Shown: piece by piece, positions 23,401-35,815 of the stretch
Numbering within the stretch: position 1 is the stretch's first letter
How the letters are laid out: each line of letters starts with the position of its first letter
NCBI GenBank assembly: GCA_031216445.1
Contig: CM062201.1
Location: forward strand, 27,677,501-27,741,500
Source: Lateolabrax maculatus
Lineage: Eukaryota; Chordata; Actinopteri; Acropomatiformes; Lateolabracidae
Length of the DNA stretch: 64,000 bases
Reading direction: 5' to 3'
The notes under the pieces: generated by a model
What the model was told of the DNA's origin: nothing
The model's input: only the letters and a program-made list of their open reading frames with translations
Database searches by the model: none
Position numbers and translations under genes: made by a program

Positions 23401-24336
23401 TTTCTTTTCAAACAACTGACTCGTCTGTTTTTGAGGCTGTTTCAGTGTCGGAGAAGAGAAATGGAGAATTCCTCAAGTTGTTCAAGTATCCTAAATGGGT
23501 TTCAAAGACTGTGTAGGGTCACAGATCCAATTTAAATACTCATCTGACAGATTGGCTACCTGTAGGGGCAGTCTGGAAGTGGAGGGGAATCATTACCCAC
23601 CCCCCTCTGATTATTGTGGGCTTAATGTAAAATGGAAAGGAAAGAAAGGGCGAGTTTTCTTAGAAACCAGTTAAAGGTGCAAACCGCCGCCCCACATCAC
23701 CTCTGAGGCTTTCAGTCGAGGACTAGTTTCAGTAAGGGACTGTCGGTCAACAGGAGGAGTTTCAGTGAGAGAGCGTCAGTAAAGAGCAGGACTTTAAATA
23801 AGGGACTGTCAGTCAGCAGCACGACGATGAGTAAGGGACCGTCAGTCAATAATATCAGAGTTTAAAGCTGTATAACAGAGACAAAACAATAAACTATCAA
23901 AATACGAAATAAAAAAAAGAGGTTATATTCCGGAAGCAACGTTTCGTTCAGAGTAATGTGTTGTTAAGCGTTTTAGTTCCAAACTACTCCCCCCCTGCCC
24001 ACGGAGACTAGCGGGACACAACAGCTGCCTTTTGATTATATACACACACACTTGTTTATCGGTTTTTCCTTTTTGTTGGTTTTTCCTAGAAAAAGACACT
24101 ATCTGCTCTCTCCAGCTGTCCCTCAGCTTCAGGTTGATTTCTTAGATCCAGAACTTTACAGAGTCTCCAGACAGAATCAGACGCTGCGGCAGCTCTGAGC
24201 AACGCTGTCCCTCTATCTGAAAACAGTGTAAAATCATCAGACCTCCATGAACAGCCCAGTCACGCTCCTCTTCCACCTGGTGCTGCCTCAGTCCGTCAGC
24301 CTACCGATCAGTCAGCCTGTTCGTCAGCCCGACCGA
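20450..24336. other. Intergenic DNA and probable mecp2 3' untranslated region
   Basis: No conserved coding exon recognised on either strand. One dispersed repeat copy lies at 21837-22290. At 23710-23850 a loose tandem of 'agtaaggGACtGTCAGTCA'-like units occurs. The part nearest 24336 is probably the mecp2 3' UTR; no single poly(A) signal could be chosen with confidence. Confidence 0.5.
21837..22290. repeat. Dispersed repeat, copy 1 (second copy at 57137-57580)
   Basis: About 450 bases resemble 57137-57580 in the same orientation. Shared blocks include 'ccatgtgaat(a/t)atgttt', 'ccagtcagatctc(c/g)tggtg', 'cacagtcgggatgtttt(c/t)cag' and 'cagactTGTCCATG'. Both copies have a short minus-strand frame with TVSDQSQTWTSLLAAE and EEVKDIIQTESNSAAAA. 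This looks like a transposon family, possibly with a coding remnant. I do not recognise the family. Confidence 0.7.
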
Positions 24337-27300
24337 TCAGCTGACCCTTTCGCTGACGACAGTCCGTGACTCTACGGTTTCTTCTCGGCTGGGGCAGGGG
24401 ACGGCAGACTGGGGGACGATGTCTCTGAGCTCCCTGCCCTCACCTGCTGCCTCTGGCTCCGCCCGGAGCCGAGCCCTGCCATCCGACCCGGGGACCAAAC
24501 CGACCCCGGCCCCTGCGACTCCTGGAGGTCCAGGAGGCGAGGAAATGGGAGGCCTCGAGGTGCTGTTTGACCCTCTTTCACCTGCTAAAACCTCTCTGCT
24601 TTCTGATGCCATAACTGGCTCCCCTCTCCCCTCCGCCCTGACGCCTTCCACGCCGACCTCTCGGCTCGGCAGACTCCCTCGACCGGGCCGTGTGGTGCTC
24701 AGGTCTTGTGGCTGTTCGCTCTGGTTCTGTTGAGCAGGGACCAGGTTGGTCCTGGTTAGGCTGGGAGATGGTCTGTGGGATGAGAGGTGCTGCACATGGG
24801 GCCTGGTGAGCTGGGATTGGGGCCGCGGCTGTGTTTGAATACGCTGAAAGTGTGGTTGTGCTTGGGACTGGGACTGGGACGGGACTGGCCTGGGCTGGGA
24901 GAGAGATTGTCTGGGTTGTGTTCTGTATTGAGTCTGGTGTTGTTGTTGCGATGGGTGTCTCGTCTGCTGTTGGGGCTGGGTTTGATGCCTGGGCTGCAGG
25001 TGAGGCTGAGGCTGGGTTGTGGTCCTGGACTGGGGTTGAGGCTGGGCTGTGGTCCTGGACTGGGGTTGAGGCTGTGTTTGGGCTGGGGTCCTGGACTGGG
25101 GTTGAGGCTGCGTTTGGGCTGGGGTTCTGGACTGGGACTGAGTCTGAAGTTGGGCTGGGGTCCTGGCCTGAGGTTGGAGTTGAGGCTGCAGTGACTGCCG
25201 GGCCTGGGGTTGGGACGGGTGCCTGGGCTGGGTTTGAGGTGGAGGCGCTGTGAGGGACTGGGTTTGTGGATGTGGATGAAGGTGTAGGATGGATGGGGGC
25301 TGCGGAGGCTGCGACTGAGGTGGAACTTGCTGAGCCTGAAGCTGGGTTCGGTGCTGGGCTGGGGAGTGGACAGGCTGTGATTGGGCTTTTTGGGGGGAGG
25401 TCTGGGACTGACCGTGGGTTTGAAGTGGGGGTTGTTGCGACCGTGGCGGGGTCGGGACATGCCTGGTAGGAGAGGGCTGGGGGGCTGGGTATCGAGGCTG
25501 GGCTTGGGGCTGACTGGGAGACTGGGTGTGGGGATGCTGCTGGGAACGGGGTTGGGAATGGTGGCGCAGTTGAGGGGGAGGATGCCGAGGTTCAGGCGGC
25601 GACTGAGTCACGGACTTGGACTGCGGTCTAGGAGGAGCCTGCTGGGTGTGCTGGGACTGTTGGGAGGCGAGCTGAGACCCGGACTGGGGCTCGACTTCAG
25701 GCCTGGACTGACTGGAGGCTGCTGTGTGTCCAGAGGCTGGAGGAGGAAGAGGAGGCTGATCCAATGTGGAGGCAGAGGGATGTTGGTGGCGATGATGATG
25801 ATGATGATGGTGGTGGTGATGGTGGTGTTTATGAGGCGGCCGGTCCTTCCTTTTGTGGCTTTTTGATGGGCTAATGCTACTGCTGCTGCTGCTACTCCTT
25901 CCTCCTCCTCCTCCCTCTCCTCCCTTATCACCTATATCTTCATCTTCCTCTCCTGCTGCTATTCCTGTTTTCTCCTTGTGCTTCCTCCCTTTATGGGTCT
26001 TGTGTCCATGTGATTGGCTTTCATCAGATGCAGTGGGCTGCTTCTGTGATTGTGACTGGCTCTGCTCGGAGGGGGCGGGCTGAGGCTCTGAGGTCGGCGC
26101 TCCCTCCGCCTTGCCACTTCCCCCCTCTCCAGTGACCCTTTCAGTCTCAGTTGTTGAAGCCAAGGGAGTCTGAACGCTCTCCCTCTCTTCCACTGTCTCC
26201 CTCGTTTTCCGTTTTTTGATTGGCAGGGCTGTTTCCTGGACGACGGGTTTGGTGGAAGACTCCTTGGCTGCTTTCCTTTTGGCCTCTGCAGCTAAAATGG
26301 CAGCGTAGCTCCCGGCTGCCGAGCTACCAGAGGCTGATGCCGAGGAGGTGGATGCCGTGGCAACCGGCGATGCTGCTGAGGCCGAGGCTGGTTTTCTGCC
26401 CCGTTTCTTGGGGGCGGTCTGTGGTGGGGGCGGAGGCTCCTGTTCTGATTTCCTCTTTCTGCCGGGACGGGACTTGGGCAGCAGGGCAGCAGACACCACC
26501 TGCAGGGAGTCACCGCGTCAACAGGAAGTGTTCAACATTGTTACTGCGATTTTAAGAACTTCAACAACATCGACAAACATGACAGACTCATAATACCTTT
26601 GAGGCAGTGGAGGTGGTGCCAGTGGAGGACTCCGCCTTGCCGAAAGGCATCTTGACCAGCAGTTTCCCCGGGGTTTTCTCAACCACGCGCTTCATGGCCA
26701 CGCCCTCTGTAGCCTGCCGCATCTTCCCACTGCCTTCACCACGAAAAAATAAACATGACCAAACATTAACAGTTGAGTTCAACTTAATAACTTAAGTTCC
26801 ATTGTTAGTGTAAGTACCTTTAGGACGCCCTCGGCCTCGCCCTGATGGTTTCACCACCTTTGGCTTCTTGGGGGGACGCCTCTCGCGGCGGGAGGGGCTT
26901 CCACGTCCCGTGACAGTGAAATCGAAATCATTGGGGTCGGTGGTTGTGTCGCCGACCTTCTGGAAGTAGGCGATGAGTTCTACCTTGGAACGAAAGGCTT
27001 TCCCCTCCGAGCTGAACAATAACATAAAAACAACGGTCATCAGAGCGTTCGCTCCTCGTGGAAAACTGTATCAGCGGTGGGCGTGGCTTACTTGATCAGG
27101 TAGACATCAAACTTCCCTGCTGAGCGTCCAGACTTCCTCTGTTTGAGCTTGCGGGTCCAGCCTTCAGGCAGTGACGGGTCGTCATACAGTGGCCCGCGGT
27201 CCCGGATGATGGAGCGCCGCTGCCTGGGAGAACCTGCGGACTCACTGCCGGCCGCGGACTCTGACCCCGGCTCCTCTGAGGGTCCCGCCACCGGCTCCGA

Positions 27301-29822
27301 CACCTGCAGAAAGGAAGTGACATGAAACCAGCATCTCATCACACACACGTTTATCTTGTGATAAAACTCCACCTGTTCTGGCTGACGTCTGTTGTCACCT
27401 GTCTTTACCTGTGTCTGTAGCATAGCTGTTGGGGGTGTGACCGAGGCTGCGGTCTCCGCCCCGCGGTCGGCATGACGACGCTCCCGGCGGGCCTTCTTGG
27501 TCTTACTGTGGGACCTCTCTCTGGCGGATGGCTGGGGGTCGACAGGTCGCTCCTCCCCCTCTTGACCCTCCTCCCTGTGGAAAAGAAGACACACAAAGAC
27601 ACGTGGCATCAATACCCATCAACGCACATCAGCATGTCTCAACACGGCTCGACATGCATCAACATGCATCAACGCATGTCTCAACACGCTTCAACGCGTG
27701 TCTCAGCACGACTCAACACGCATCAACACAGTCTCAACATGCATCAACGCATGTCTCAACACGCGTCAACATATGTCACAACCAGCTTCAACGTGCTTCA
27801 ACATGCATCAACACACATCTCAACACGTGTCTCAACATGTGTCTCACCACGCTTAAACACTCATCAGCACGTGTCTCAACACGCATCAACACGCGTCAAC
27901 ACGCACCAACACGCGTCTCAACACGCATCAACACTCGTCTCAATATGCGTCAGGATGTAAACAGACCAGCTCCGGACGATGTCTGAGTGATCGGATCTCA
28001 ATGTATCCTCAGTCCGTTCACACCTGCATTCATCACCCATGATGCATGTTGAATGCAGGTGTGAACGGGTCCGGAGTTGAGCTCTTATTTAATGTGATCG
28101 CAGAGAAACCGACAGGAACAGAAGGAAAGAGTGTGGGGGCGCCACATGTAACACGGTCCCCAACTGGAGTCGAACCAGGGACACGATTCTTCTCATCTGA
28201 AAACGTCCCTCTTGTCGATGTTAAAGTCCGGCTGGACGTGCGGTGCTCAGAGCATTTGGGGTCAATGTTGGACAAAGTTGAACTTTGCTGCAAAGCCTGG
28301 CAGAAGTGGCCATATTGTGTCCGTCTCCACCAGGACTACAGGTGTCACTTTGCTGCCTGTCAGAACCACACAAGAGTTTGTCTGAAGCACACTGAGGCTT
28401 TTATTGTGAAGCAGCTGTAGAACGTGTTGAGTAACGGTCGCTGATGGTGTCCCTGAACGCACCAACAGGAAGTTTTCAGCCTGGGTTCTGAACCACACGA
28501 TCTTTAAACTACAGTGCTGACAGATGATTTCGTCTCCGCAGCAGGTTTGTAGATGGGATCAATGTGGAGAGTCAGCTGATCCAGGTGGTTGTAAACAGGA
28601 AGTGATCCACTTCTTTATGCTCTTTCACAAACACAAACATATATAATATCCTGAACTATCAAAACTTCTGTTTTCTTACTTGGAACGTTTAATTTCATAT
28701 TTTATTTATCATTGTTTTTTAATCAGCTTTGCTTTTGCTCTGGTAAATTATTCGATTGATTGTTCTGTGTATAAAATGAAAAGTTCCCAGAGGATTATCC
28801 TCTAATTATCATTAATAGATTAAAGGAGGTTTTTCATTGATATAAAATGTTTAGATTATTATAATCTGTGGCATCATTGAGTTCAGTCAGTTTGAGTCAA
28901 TTCATTAATTAGTAAATTTGTCTGCAACAATAAATTATCATGCAAAAATGCCAAATAATTACTTAAAATATTTATTTACTTTTAATATTTTACAGTTTGA
29001 AGACTGGATTTATCAATCCTTCAAAAAATAAAGCATGAATCCATAATAAAAATAATTTTTATCCTGAAAACGTATCTGCAGATTAAACTACGACAAACTA
29101 AATCAAAGTTATTTTTATTAATATCACTTGGGATTTCTTCCCCTTTTTGTGCACAACAAGGATTTTATATATCGTTCTAGTTTAGAAAACACGTTAAAGA
29201 CCTTTTGTATGTTGCTGCAGATTATCTGAGAAACAGGAAGTGATGCTGAACAGACGTGTTGATGCTGAGCTACAGACGCCATCTTTACTCACAGAGAACC
29301 AGCTGCTGGATCAGTACTGATCCTGATCCAGACCAGCACTGATCGGGGTCCAGATGGTCCGACTCATTCACAAACATGAACTTTATCTGCCTGAAATCAG
29401 TAACGTGACCTCAGAGAATCGATTATGCCGCTGATCGATCTGTCGGTCACAAGGAAATTGATCGCAGATGATTTGATACTTAATCATTCGTTTTTAACAC
29501 TTCACTTTACTTTAAATCTTTTTAAAGTGAATCTCTTGGTTTCAGATGTTTTGACATTTGTCAATTAATCAAAAAAATATCCAGCAGATTAATCGATAAT
29601 TAAAACAATTTGTAGTTGCAGCCCTATAACCAAAATGTCTGGGTGCACATCCCTGTTCTTCTTTATTTCTACAGGCCGAAGGTGTAAAACTTTTGAATTT
29701 CACTAAAAAGGCAAATTAAAACATTACAAGATTTCATTTTTCTGACCCCTCAGACTCGTCATGAGCGCCTTGTTGGGGTCTGGACCCTCTGCTTGGGAAC
29801 CCCAATGTGTGTGTGTGTGTGT

Positions 29823-29859
<37 letters not shown>

Positions 29860-29902
29860 CAGGTGGAGGTGAAGCAGCGGGAACAGGAAGTGACCCCCCC
29901 CC

Positions 29903-29950
<48 letters not shown>

Positions 29951-30634
29951 GCGTCCCGTACACAGAGTCACAGGTTCGACTCCAGCCTGAAGCCCTGACA
30001 CACACACACACACACACACACACGCGCGCGCGCACAGCTGCCTGCTAGAGGGTAATAATCAGTTTAAGCCGGGGGGGGGGTTCCGGGCTGTGTGTGCGTG
30101 TGTGAAACGGGGGGTTGACCCGGGTTGACCCGGGTTTGTTGACCCGGGTTTGGTAACCCGGGTAACTCCAGCAGTCTGAACCCGCCGGACTCTCAGTGTT
30201 TGCTACCGAGCTAGCAGCCTGTTAGCTCCCCGCTGTGTGACGGAGGCGGGCGGACACTCCGCCGGTGACCGGGGCCGGTGACCGGGGCCGGTGACGGGGG
30301 CCGGTGACCGGGGCTGTGCTGTTAGTGACGGACTCGCCGCCGCCGACCCCCGGCCGGACTTTCCGGGGAGTTGTGTGTGAGTCCGAGCGGCCCGGCGGCG
30401 CTCCGGCTACAGCAGCTAAAGTACACACTTAGCAGTAAGTTGGTGACGTATTCCCGCTAACCCCGCTCGGCCGAGACAGGCCGGGCCGGAAACCAGCGCG
30501 CTTTTACTTCAATAAAACACACGACACAAAACGGTCGGCGGCGGCCGGAGGCGGCGGCAGCGGCGGCGCTTAACGGAGGATAAAATGTAAAAACCCACTT
30601 ACAGTCTCTCCTCTCCGCTCTCCACGGCGGCCAT
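24337..30634 (-). CDS. mecp2: Methyl-CpG-binding protein 2, expanded form
   Basis: Six coding exons, minus strand: 30603-30634, 27409-27574, 27092-27303, 26818-27011, 26597-26733, 24337-26499. They join in phase to 967 residues. Exon 1 gives MAAVESGEERL, the counterpart of the mammalian e1 start. The methyl-CpG-binding domain (about residues 90-165) spans SIIRDRGPLYDDPSLPEGW, KLKQRKSGRSAGKFDVYLIN and AFRSKVELIAYF. An AT-hook (GRGRGRPKG, about 192-200) follows, then KRVVEKTPGKLLVKMPF, a second basic hook KKRGRKP, and the NCoR/SMRT-binding block (QETALPIKKRKTRETV, about 335-350). A roughly 12-His tract, PQDLS and the conserved end REETVESRTVVSERVS are present. The protein binds methylated CpG and recruits co-repressors. 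Two features are unusual: a Pro/Gln/Ser-rich insertion of about 300 residues after the His tract, and two extra short introns (84 and 97 bp) where mammals have one final exon. Confidence 0.95.
27600..27960. repeat. Minisatellite of caacacgcatcaac units in mecp2 intron 1
   Basis: About 360 bases of CAACRYG and TCTCAACACG units with variable 8-15 bp periods. It begins about 25 bases upstream (transcript sense) of the second mecp2 coding exon. Confidence 0.9.
28000..29790. other. mecp2 intron 1, AT-rich unique sequence
   Basis: No exon supported. The region 28650-29600 is AT-rich. Box-B-like strings (GGTTCGACTCC) occur on the minus strand near 28160 and on the plus strand near 29970, without a convincing box A. 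Confidence 0.5.
29800..30035. repeat. Paired (TG)n and (CA)n microsatellites
   Basis: (TG)n with GCGCGC at 29805-29860, (CA)n at 29902-29948 and (CA)n/(CG)n at 29998-30034. The two strand-complementary tracts flank a roughly 40-base spacer and could pair as an imperfect hairpin in mecp2 intron 1 RNA. Confidence 0.85.
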
Positions 30635-30850
30635 TTTTATTTAAATAAATAATTTTATATTAAAAAAAAGCCTCCAAACATCTCTGCTCCCTCCTGCTGC
30701 ACCCCGCCCCCTCCGACTCCATTTCCAACCGCCGTCAGTGACCAAACACCGCGAGATCTGCACCAAGATCAGGTCAACACAGCGCAGGGGCGGCGTAGTC
30801 CCGCGAGATCTGAACTCCCAACTGTCACGCTGAGGCGTTCAGGGCGCGCT
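30050..30850 (-). promoter_or_regulatory. mecp2: CpG island at the mecp2 5' end
   Basis: Very CpG-dense DNA surrounding the mecp2 start codon (30634) and first donor (30602). It contains a run of GGCGGCGGC-type sequence at 30535-30570, CCGGTGACCGGGG repeats at 30260-30315, and GTTGACCCGGGTT repeats at 30113-30165. No TATA box near the start. This fits a broad CpG-island promoter. Confidence 0.7.
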
Positions 30851-31075
30851 CTGAAATCTGTAAAAACAATAAACAGAATCTTTTTCACACATCGAATCTT
30901 TATTGAGTTTAAAACATAAAACTGAAAACATTACTGTCAAGATAAAATAAATAAACTCAATACAAGATTCACTCAAATACATTCATGACAAACACAATAT
31001 TGATTAACACAAAACATATTAGGGCAGAAAAAATACAGTTATAGTGGTCATAATAATATGTTTTATCAGTGTTTG

Positions 31076-32280
31076 TGGACACTTACTCACCTACACACCA
31101 GGACACCTGGACACCTACACACCAGGACACATACACACCACGACACCTACACACCTGGACACCTGGACACATACACACCACGACACCTACACACCTGGAC
31201 ACCCGGACACATACACACCACGACACCTACACATCAGAACACCTGGACACTTACACACCAGGACACCTACACACCTACACACCAGGACACCTACACACCT
31301 ACACACCAGGACACCTACACACCTGGACACCTACACACCTACACACCAGGACACCTACACACCAGGACACCTACACACCTGGACACCTACACACCAGGAC
31401 ACCTACACACCTACACACCAGGACACCTGGACACCTACACACCAGGACACATACACACCACGACACCTACACACCTGGACACCCGGACACATACACACCA
31501 CGACACCTACACATCAGAACACCTGGACACTTACACACCAGGACACCTACACACCTACACACTAGGACACCTACACACCTACACACCAGGACACCTACAC
31601 ACCTGGACACCTACACACCAGGACACCTACACACCTACACACCAGGACACCTACACACCAGGACACCTACACACCTGGACACCTACACACCAGGACACCT
31701 ACACACCTACACACCAGGACACCTACACACCTGGACACCTACACACCTGGACACCTACACACCAGGACACCTACACACCTACACACCAGGACACCTACAC
31801 ACCAGGACACCTACACACCTGGACACCTACACACCAGGACACCTACACACCTACACACCAGGACACCTACACACCTGGACACCTACACACCTGGACACCT
31901 ACACACCAGGACACCTACACACCTACACACCAGGACACCTACACACCAGGACACCTACACACCTGGACACCTACACACCAGGACACCTACACACCTACAC
32001 ACCTGGACACCTACACACCAGGACACCTACACACCTACACACCAGGACACCTACACACCAGGACACCTACACACCTGGACACCTACACACCTGGACACCT
32101 ACACACCAGGACACCTACACACCTACACACCTACACACCAGGACACCTACACACCTACACACCTACACACCAGGACACCTACACACCTGGACACCTACAC
32201 ACCAGGACACCTACACACCAGAACACCTACACACCAGAACAACTGGACATTTACACACCTGGACACCTACACACCAGGAC
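31076..32280. repeat. 8-bp minisatellite (acacctac/acaccagg/acacctgg), 1.2 kb
   Basis: About 150 octamers of the form ACACCNRS in tandem, ordered into larger recurring blocks of some 110-160 bases. All three plus-strand frames are open (HTRTPTHLDTYTPGHL-like peptides) because eight is not a multiple of three and no unit creates a stop. It lies between mecp2 and irak1. Confidence 0.95.
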
Positions 32281-32724
32281 CTGTTGGACCAGCAGGTGGC
32301 AGCACAGAGAACATGCAAAGTTTCTGAACAGCTGATCTTTGATGTCTGGGCTTATTGTGCCTCAACTCTACAGGTGTGTTAACATCAGCAGACAGGTGAC
32401 AGAACTCCTCCTCATCTCACACCTGAAGACTCTTTGATATCAGACCAGAATAAAGACTCCAGGCATCAGATAGATCCAAGAGCAGGGCCACAGCAGTTCT
32501 GTCAAAACCAAAAGTTATTTAAATAATATTAAGAAACTAATTGAATTAATTAATTCATGTGGGTCCTGAGTGTCTGTGTGCTCTGTACCTGATGGAAACA
32601 AATCAACAGGTCTGGGGAGACATTTGGCCCCCTGATGAAAGCTTTTCCTGAGACGACTATAGATAGACTCATGTAAAGTCCACCATGTGTGACCTGCTAT
32701 TAAACATATCATACTGATCCCACA

Positions 32725-33835
32725 TTAGTGTGGAGCAGGAACATGGGGGCAGTAGACGGCTGCAGTCACAGATCCAGACTCTACAGCTCCAGAGGCACAA
32801 ACACCTGCAGGAAGAGAGAAAGCTCCAAACTACAGGAAGAGGTGGAGTTAGTAACATGCAGTAATGGGATAAGAATGAGGAGAGAGGAGCTCAGTGCATC
32901 ATGGGAAATCCCCCGGCAGTCTAGGCCTATAGCAGCATAACTAAGGGATGGTTCAGGGCTCACCTGAGCCAGCCCTAACTATAAGCTTTATCAAAGAGGA
33001 ACGTTTGAAGCAGACTCTTAAATGAGGAGAGGGGGTCTGCCTCCAGAACCCAAACTGGGAGCTGGTTCCACAGGAGAGGAGCTTGATAACTAAAGGCTCT
33101 GGCTCCTGTTCTACTTTTAGAAACTGTAGGAACCACAAGGAACCCTGCGTTCTGTGAGGGTAGTACTATAGTGGGGTAATACGGTACTATGAGCTCTTTA
33201 AGATATAATGGTGCCTGACCATTAAGAGCTTTGTAGGTGAGGAGGAGGATTTTAAATTCTATTCTGGATTTCACAGGGAGCCAGTGCAGAGAAGCTAATA
33301 TAGGAGAAATATGTTCTCTTTTGCTGGTTCCTGTCAGTACACGTGCAGCAGCATTCTGGATCAGCTGGAGAGTCTTTAGAGACTTATCGGGGCAGCCTGA
33401 TAATAAGGAATTACAATAATCCAACCTAGAAGTAACAAATGCATGGACTAGTTTTTCTGCATTTTTGAGACAGGATATGCTTGATTTTTACAATGTTACA
33501 TAGATGGAAGAAGGCAGTCATTGAAGTCTTTTTTATATGGGTATTAAAGGACATGTCCTGATCAAAGGTTACTCCTAGATTCCTTACAGTGGTGCTAGAG
33601 GCCAGGGCAATGCCATCTAGAGTAACTATATCTATAGATAATGTGTCTTGCAGGTGTTTGGGACCAAAAACAATAACTTCAGTTTTGTCAGAGTTTAACA
33701 ACAGAAAATTGCAGGTCATCCAGTCCTTTATGTCCTTAATGCCTGAAGTTTGGTTAACTGATCGGTTTCATCTGGCTTTATTGATAGATATAAATGAGTA
33801 TCATCTGCATCGCAGTGGAAGCAAGAATTGAGCAT
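32725..33835 (-). mobile_element. 5'-truncated, broken non-LTR retrotransposon (L2/Rex-like LINE), copy A
   Basis: On the minus strand the C-terminal part of a reverse transcriptase is readable. It runs from an ADDTHLYLS catalytic-type box near 33800, through NFLLLNSDKTEVIVFGPK, to DYCNSLLSGCPDKSLKTLQL, AAARVLTG, SPILASLHWLPVKSRIEFK and a C-terminal LLWNQLPVW block ending near 32975. Stop codons and a frameshift near 33430 break the frame. The 3' UTR-like part (32725-32970) matches the copy at 62.7-63.5 kb. Clade is judged from the LHWLPV signature and is approximate. Confidence 0.85.
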
Positions 33836-34677
33836 CAATCAAATCAGAAAAGTGCAAAACTTTTTGGTAAGATGCAGAAAACTTCTATCATGACGAGCAG
33901 GATTTTCTAAAAGCATGAACAATACAGAGATACAATTTCTTCTTCTATTGTTGTTCTTCATACCACAGTTATACGCCCATTACCACTGTGTCATTAGCAA
34001 CAACAACAGGAACACTCATGTCATGCCCTTTATCTACAACACACATCATACAACACACTTCATACAACACGCTGATTGGGAAAAGGATAAAAGCTTTATG
34101 AAAATTCAGTTCCTTTTTTAATCAGAATCAGACTTTATAGTAGTAGTTCATGTGTCCAATGATTTGTTACAGCTATTGGATGTAAATATCATGTAATATA
34201 TAAAGTGTACAGATGCACCTGAGTTCACTCAGATAAGCACGCAGTCCAAATGTTCACAGTAACAGCTGAGGGAATTAATTCAAAGGAATACACTTACTGG
34301 AAACAAAGGTCTGCGTTCCAATGATGGCCCCAAACAAAAATGGTGAAAAAACCCCCAACCCGTGGTGGTCCTGAGGACCCTGCTTGGTCATAGTGATCCC
34401 CAAAAGGTCTGCTGATCATCCAATCAGCTGAACTGTCTTAAAGCTGTTGATTTGTCGTATCAGGTGCTCCTGCTTGGTGTGATCATGGTTCAGTTGTGAG
34501 ACGTCCCCCCCAGGCCCAGAGGTGGGAGTCCGCCTCATCAAGGTTGTTTATTTATCAGTGTGTAAAATAGATTATTGTTAATGATTTAATTTTGTTTATC
34601 TGTTTTATTATTATCCTCAACAAACCACAAAGTCAGAAATATCTCAGTTTGAACTGAGGGAAGTCCCCCCCCCACCC

Positions 34678-34711
<34 letters not shown>

Positions 34712-35815
34712 AACTCATTTGTTTGTGTGTCAGGGTGTGACGTCAGGCTACTGAAGGAACTTCACACTTGCCGTAGTTCAAACAGGAAATTAGTCACTTG
34801 AGTCAAAGCAGAGAGAAAGTCAGTCAGGACTTCCTTTGAAAAAGTAAAAGTCCCCACAGACGTAGTGAACATTAGATGTTATATATATTATATATATTAT
34901 ATAGACATTCTATATCGTACTATATTGTGTTAATATCGATCTAAATCTATAAAACGTCTAACTAATCATTGAGGGAAATCATTAATAACCAGTCACTGAA
35001 ATTTCAAACAAACAGACTTGTATATAATATATATACAACAGAAAGAAATGAAAGTCATTCATTTTGGGAATAAATATTTCCACTATTTGATTCTAACTTT
35101 ATCTTTAAGTTTAATGTCATTTTGTTGATGCACTTGTCTTTTCTGAGCATCTCGAAACTCTGCAGATACGTTTTACTGAAGGAGGGACAGACGGACTCTT
35201 AGCTCCGAACATCTTCCACAACATACACAGAACGGCACGCTTCTTACCACAAAATTCTATTCCAGATAATATTTCATTCCTGTATCTTCACTTCTGTAAT
35301 ATTTGTCTTAGATCCTGTTTTACTTTTACTGAAGATTTTAATTCACTGTTATTGATGTTCATGTGACAAAGTACTTAAAGCTTAAAAAACTTCAACTTCT
35401 CTAAAGTCTCAAGATATATGTATACGTACATACATAAGTATACATATATGTATATAGATAAATGTATATTGATATATGTATACATATGTAAATATAAATA
35501 TATGTATACATATATGTATATAGATATATATACTGAACCTGATTCTAACTAATAAAGAAGTACATTTAACATCCCACAGTGGATTTATTGAGTCACTTTA
35601 TTGTGAAATGTGTGGACACTGCAGATGTTTGTCAGCAGCAGTAACATCTGGCACTGAAGTGCTTCACAGAACTTCCTTCCCTTATTCTCAGGTTCATTAA
35701 TGAGCCTTTTGTTTGTACTTTAAATGTGTTTTAAATGTGTTTCCTGTGAGAAGCTGCTCTCTGTCTCCACTCACAGTGACAGTCTCTGTGTACTTGTCCT
35801 CGGTCCTCCTCATTG
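33836..35815. other. Intergenic, AT-rich, no gene seen
   Basis: Contains a C-run with (CA)n at 34666-34711, an AT-rich stretch with TATATATTATATA at 34880-34905, and a TATACATATATGTATA-type repeat at 35412-35535. No coding signal recognised. Confidence 0.6.

Noticed and set aside
24419..25866. Plus-strand frames of up to 161 codons opposite mecp2
   Set aside because: Antisense shadows of the low-complexity part of the conserved mecp2 last exon.
28145..28190. Possible tRNA gene (box-B-like GGTTCGACTCC on the minus strand)
   Set aside because: No matching box A at the right distance and no cloverleaf could be drawn by eye; a similar string near 29970 fails in the same way.
31058..32382. His/Thr/Pro-rich frames of over 400 codons
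   Set aside because: Octamer repeat open in all three frames; no start context or conserved domain.
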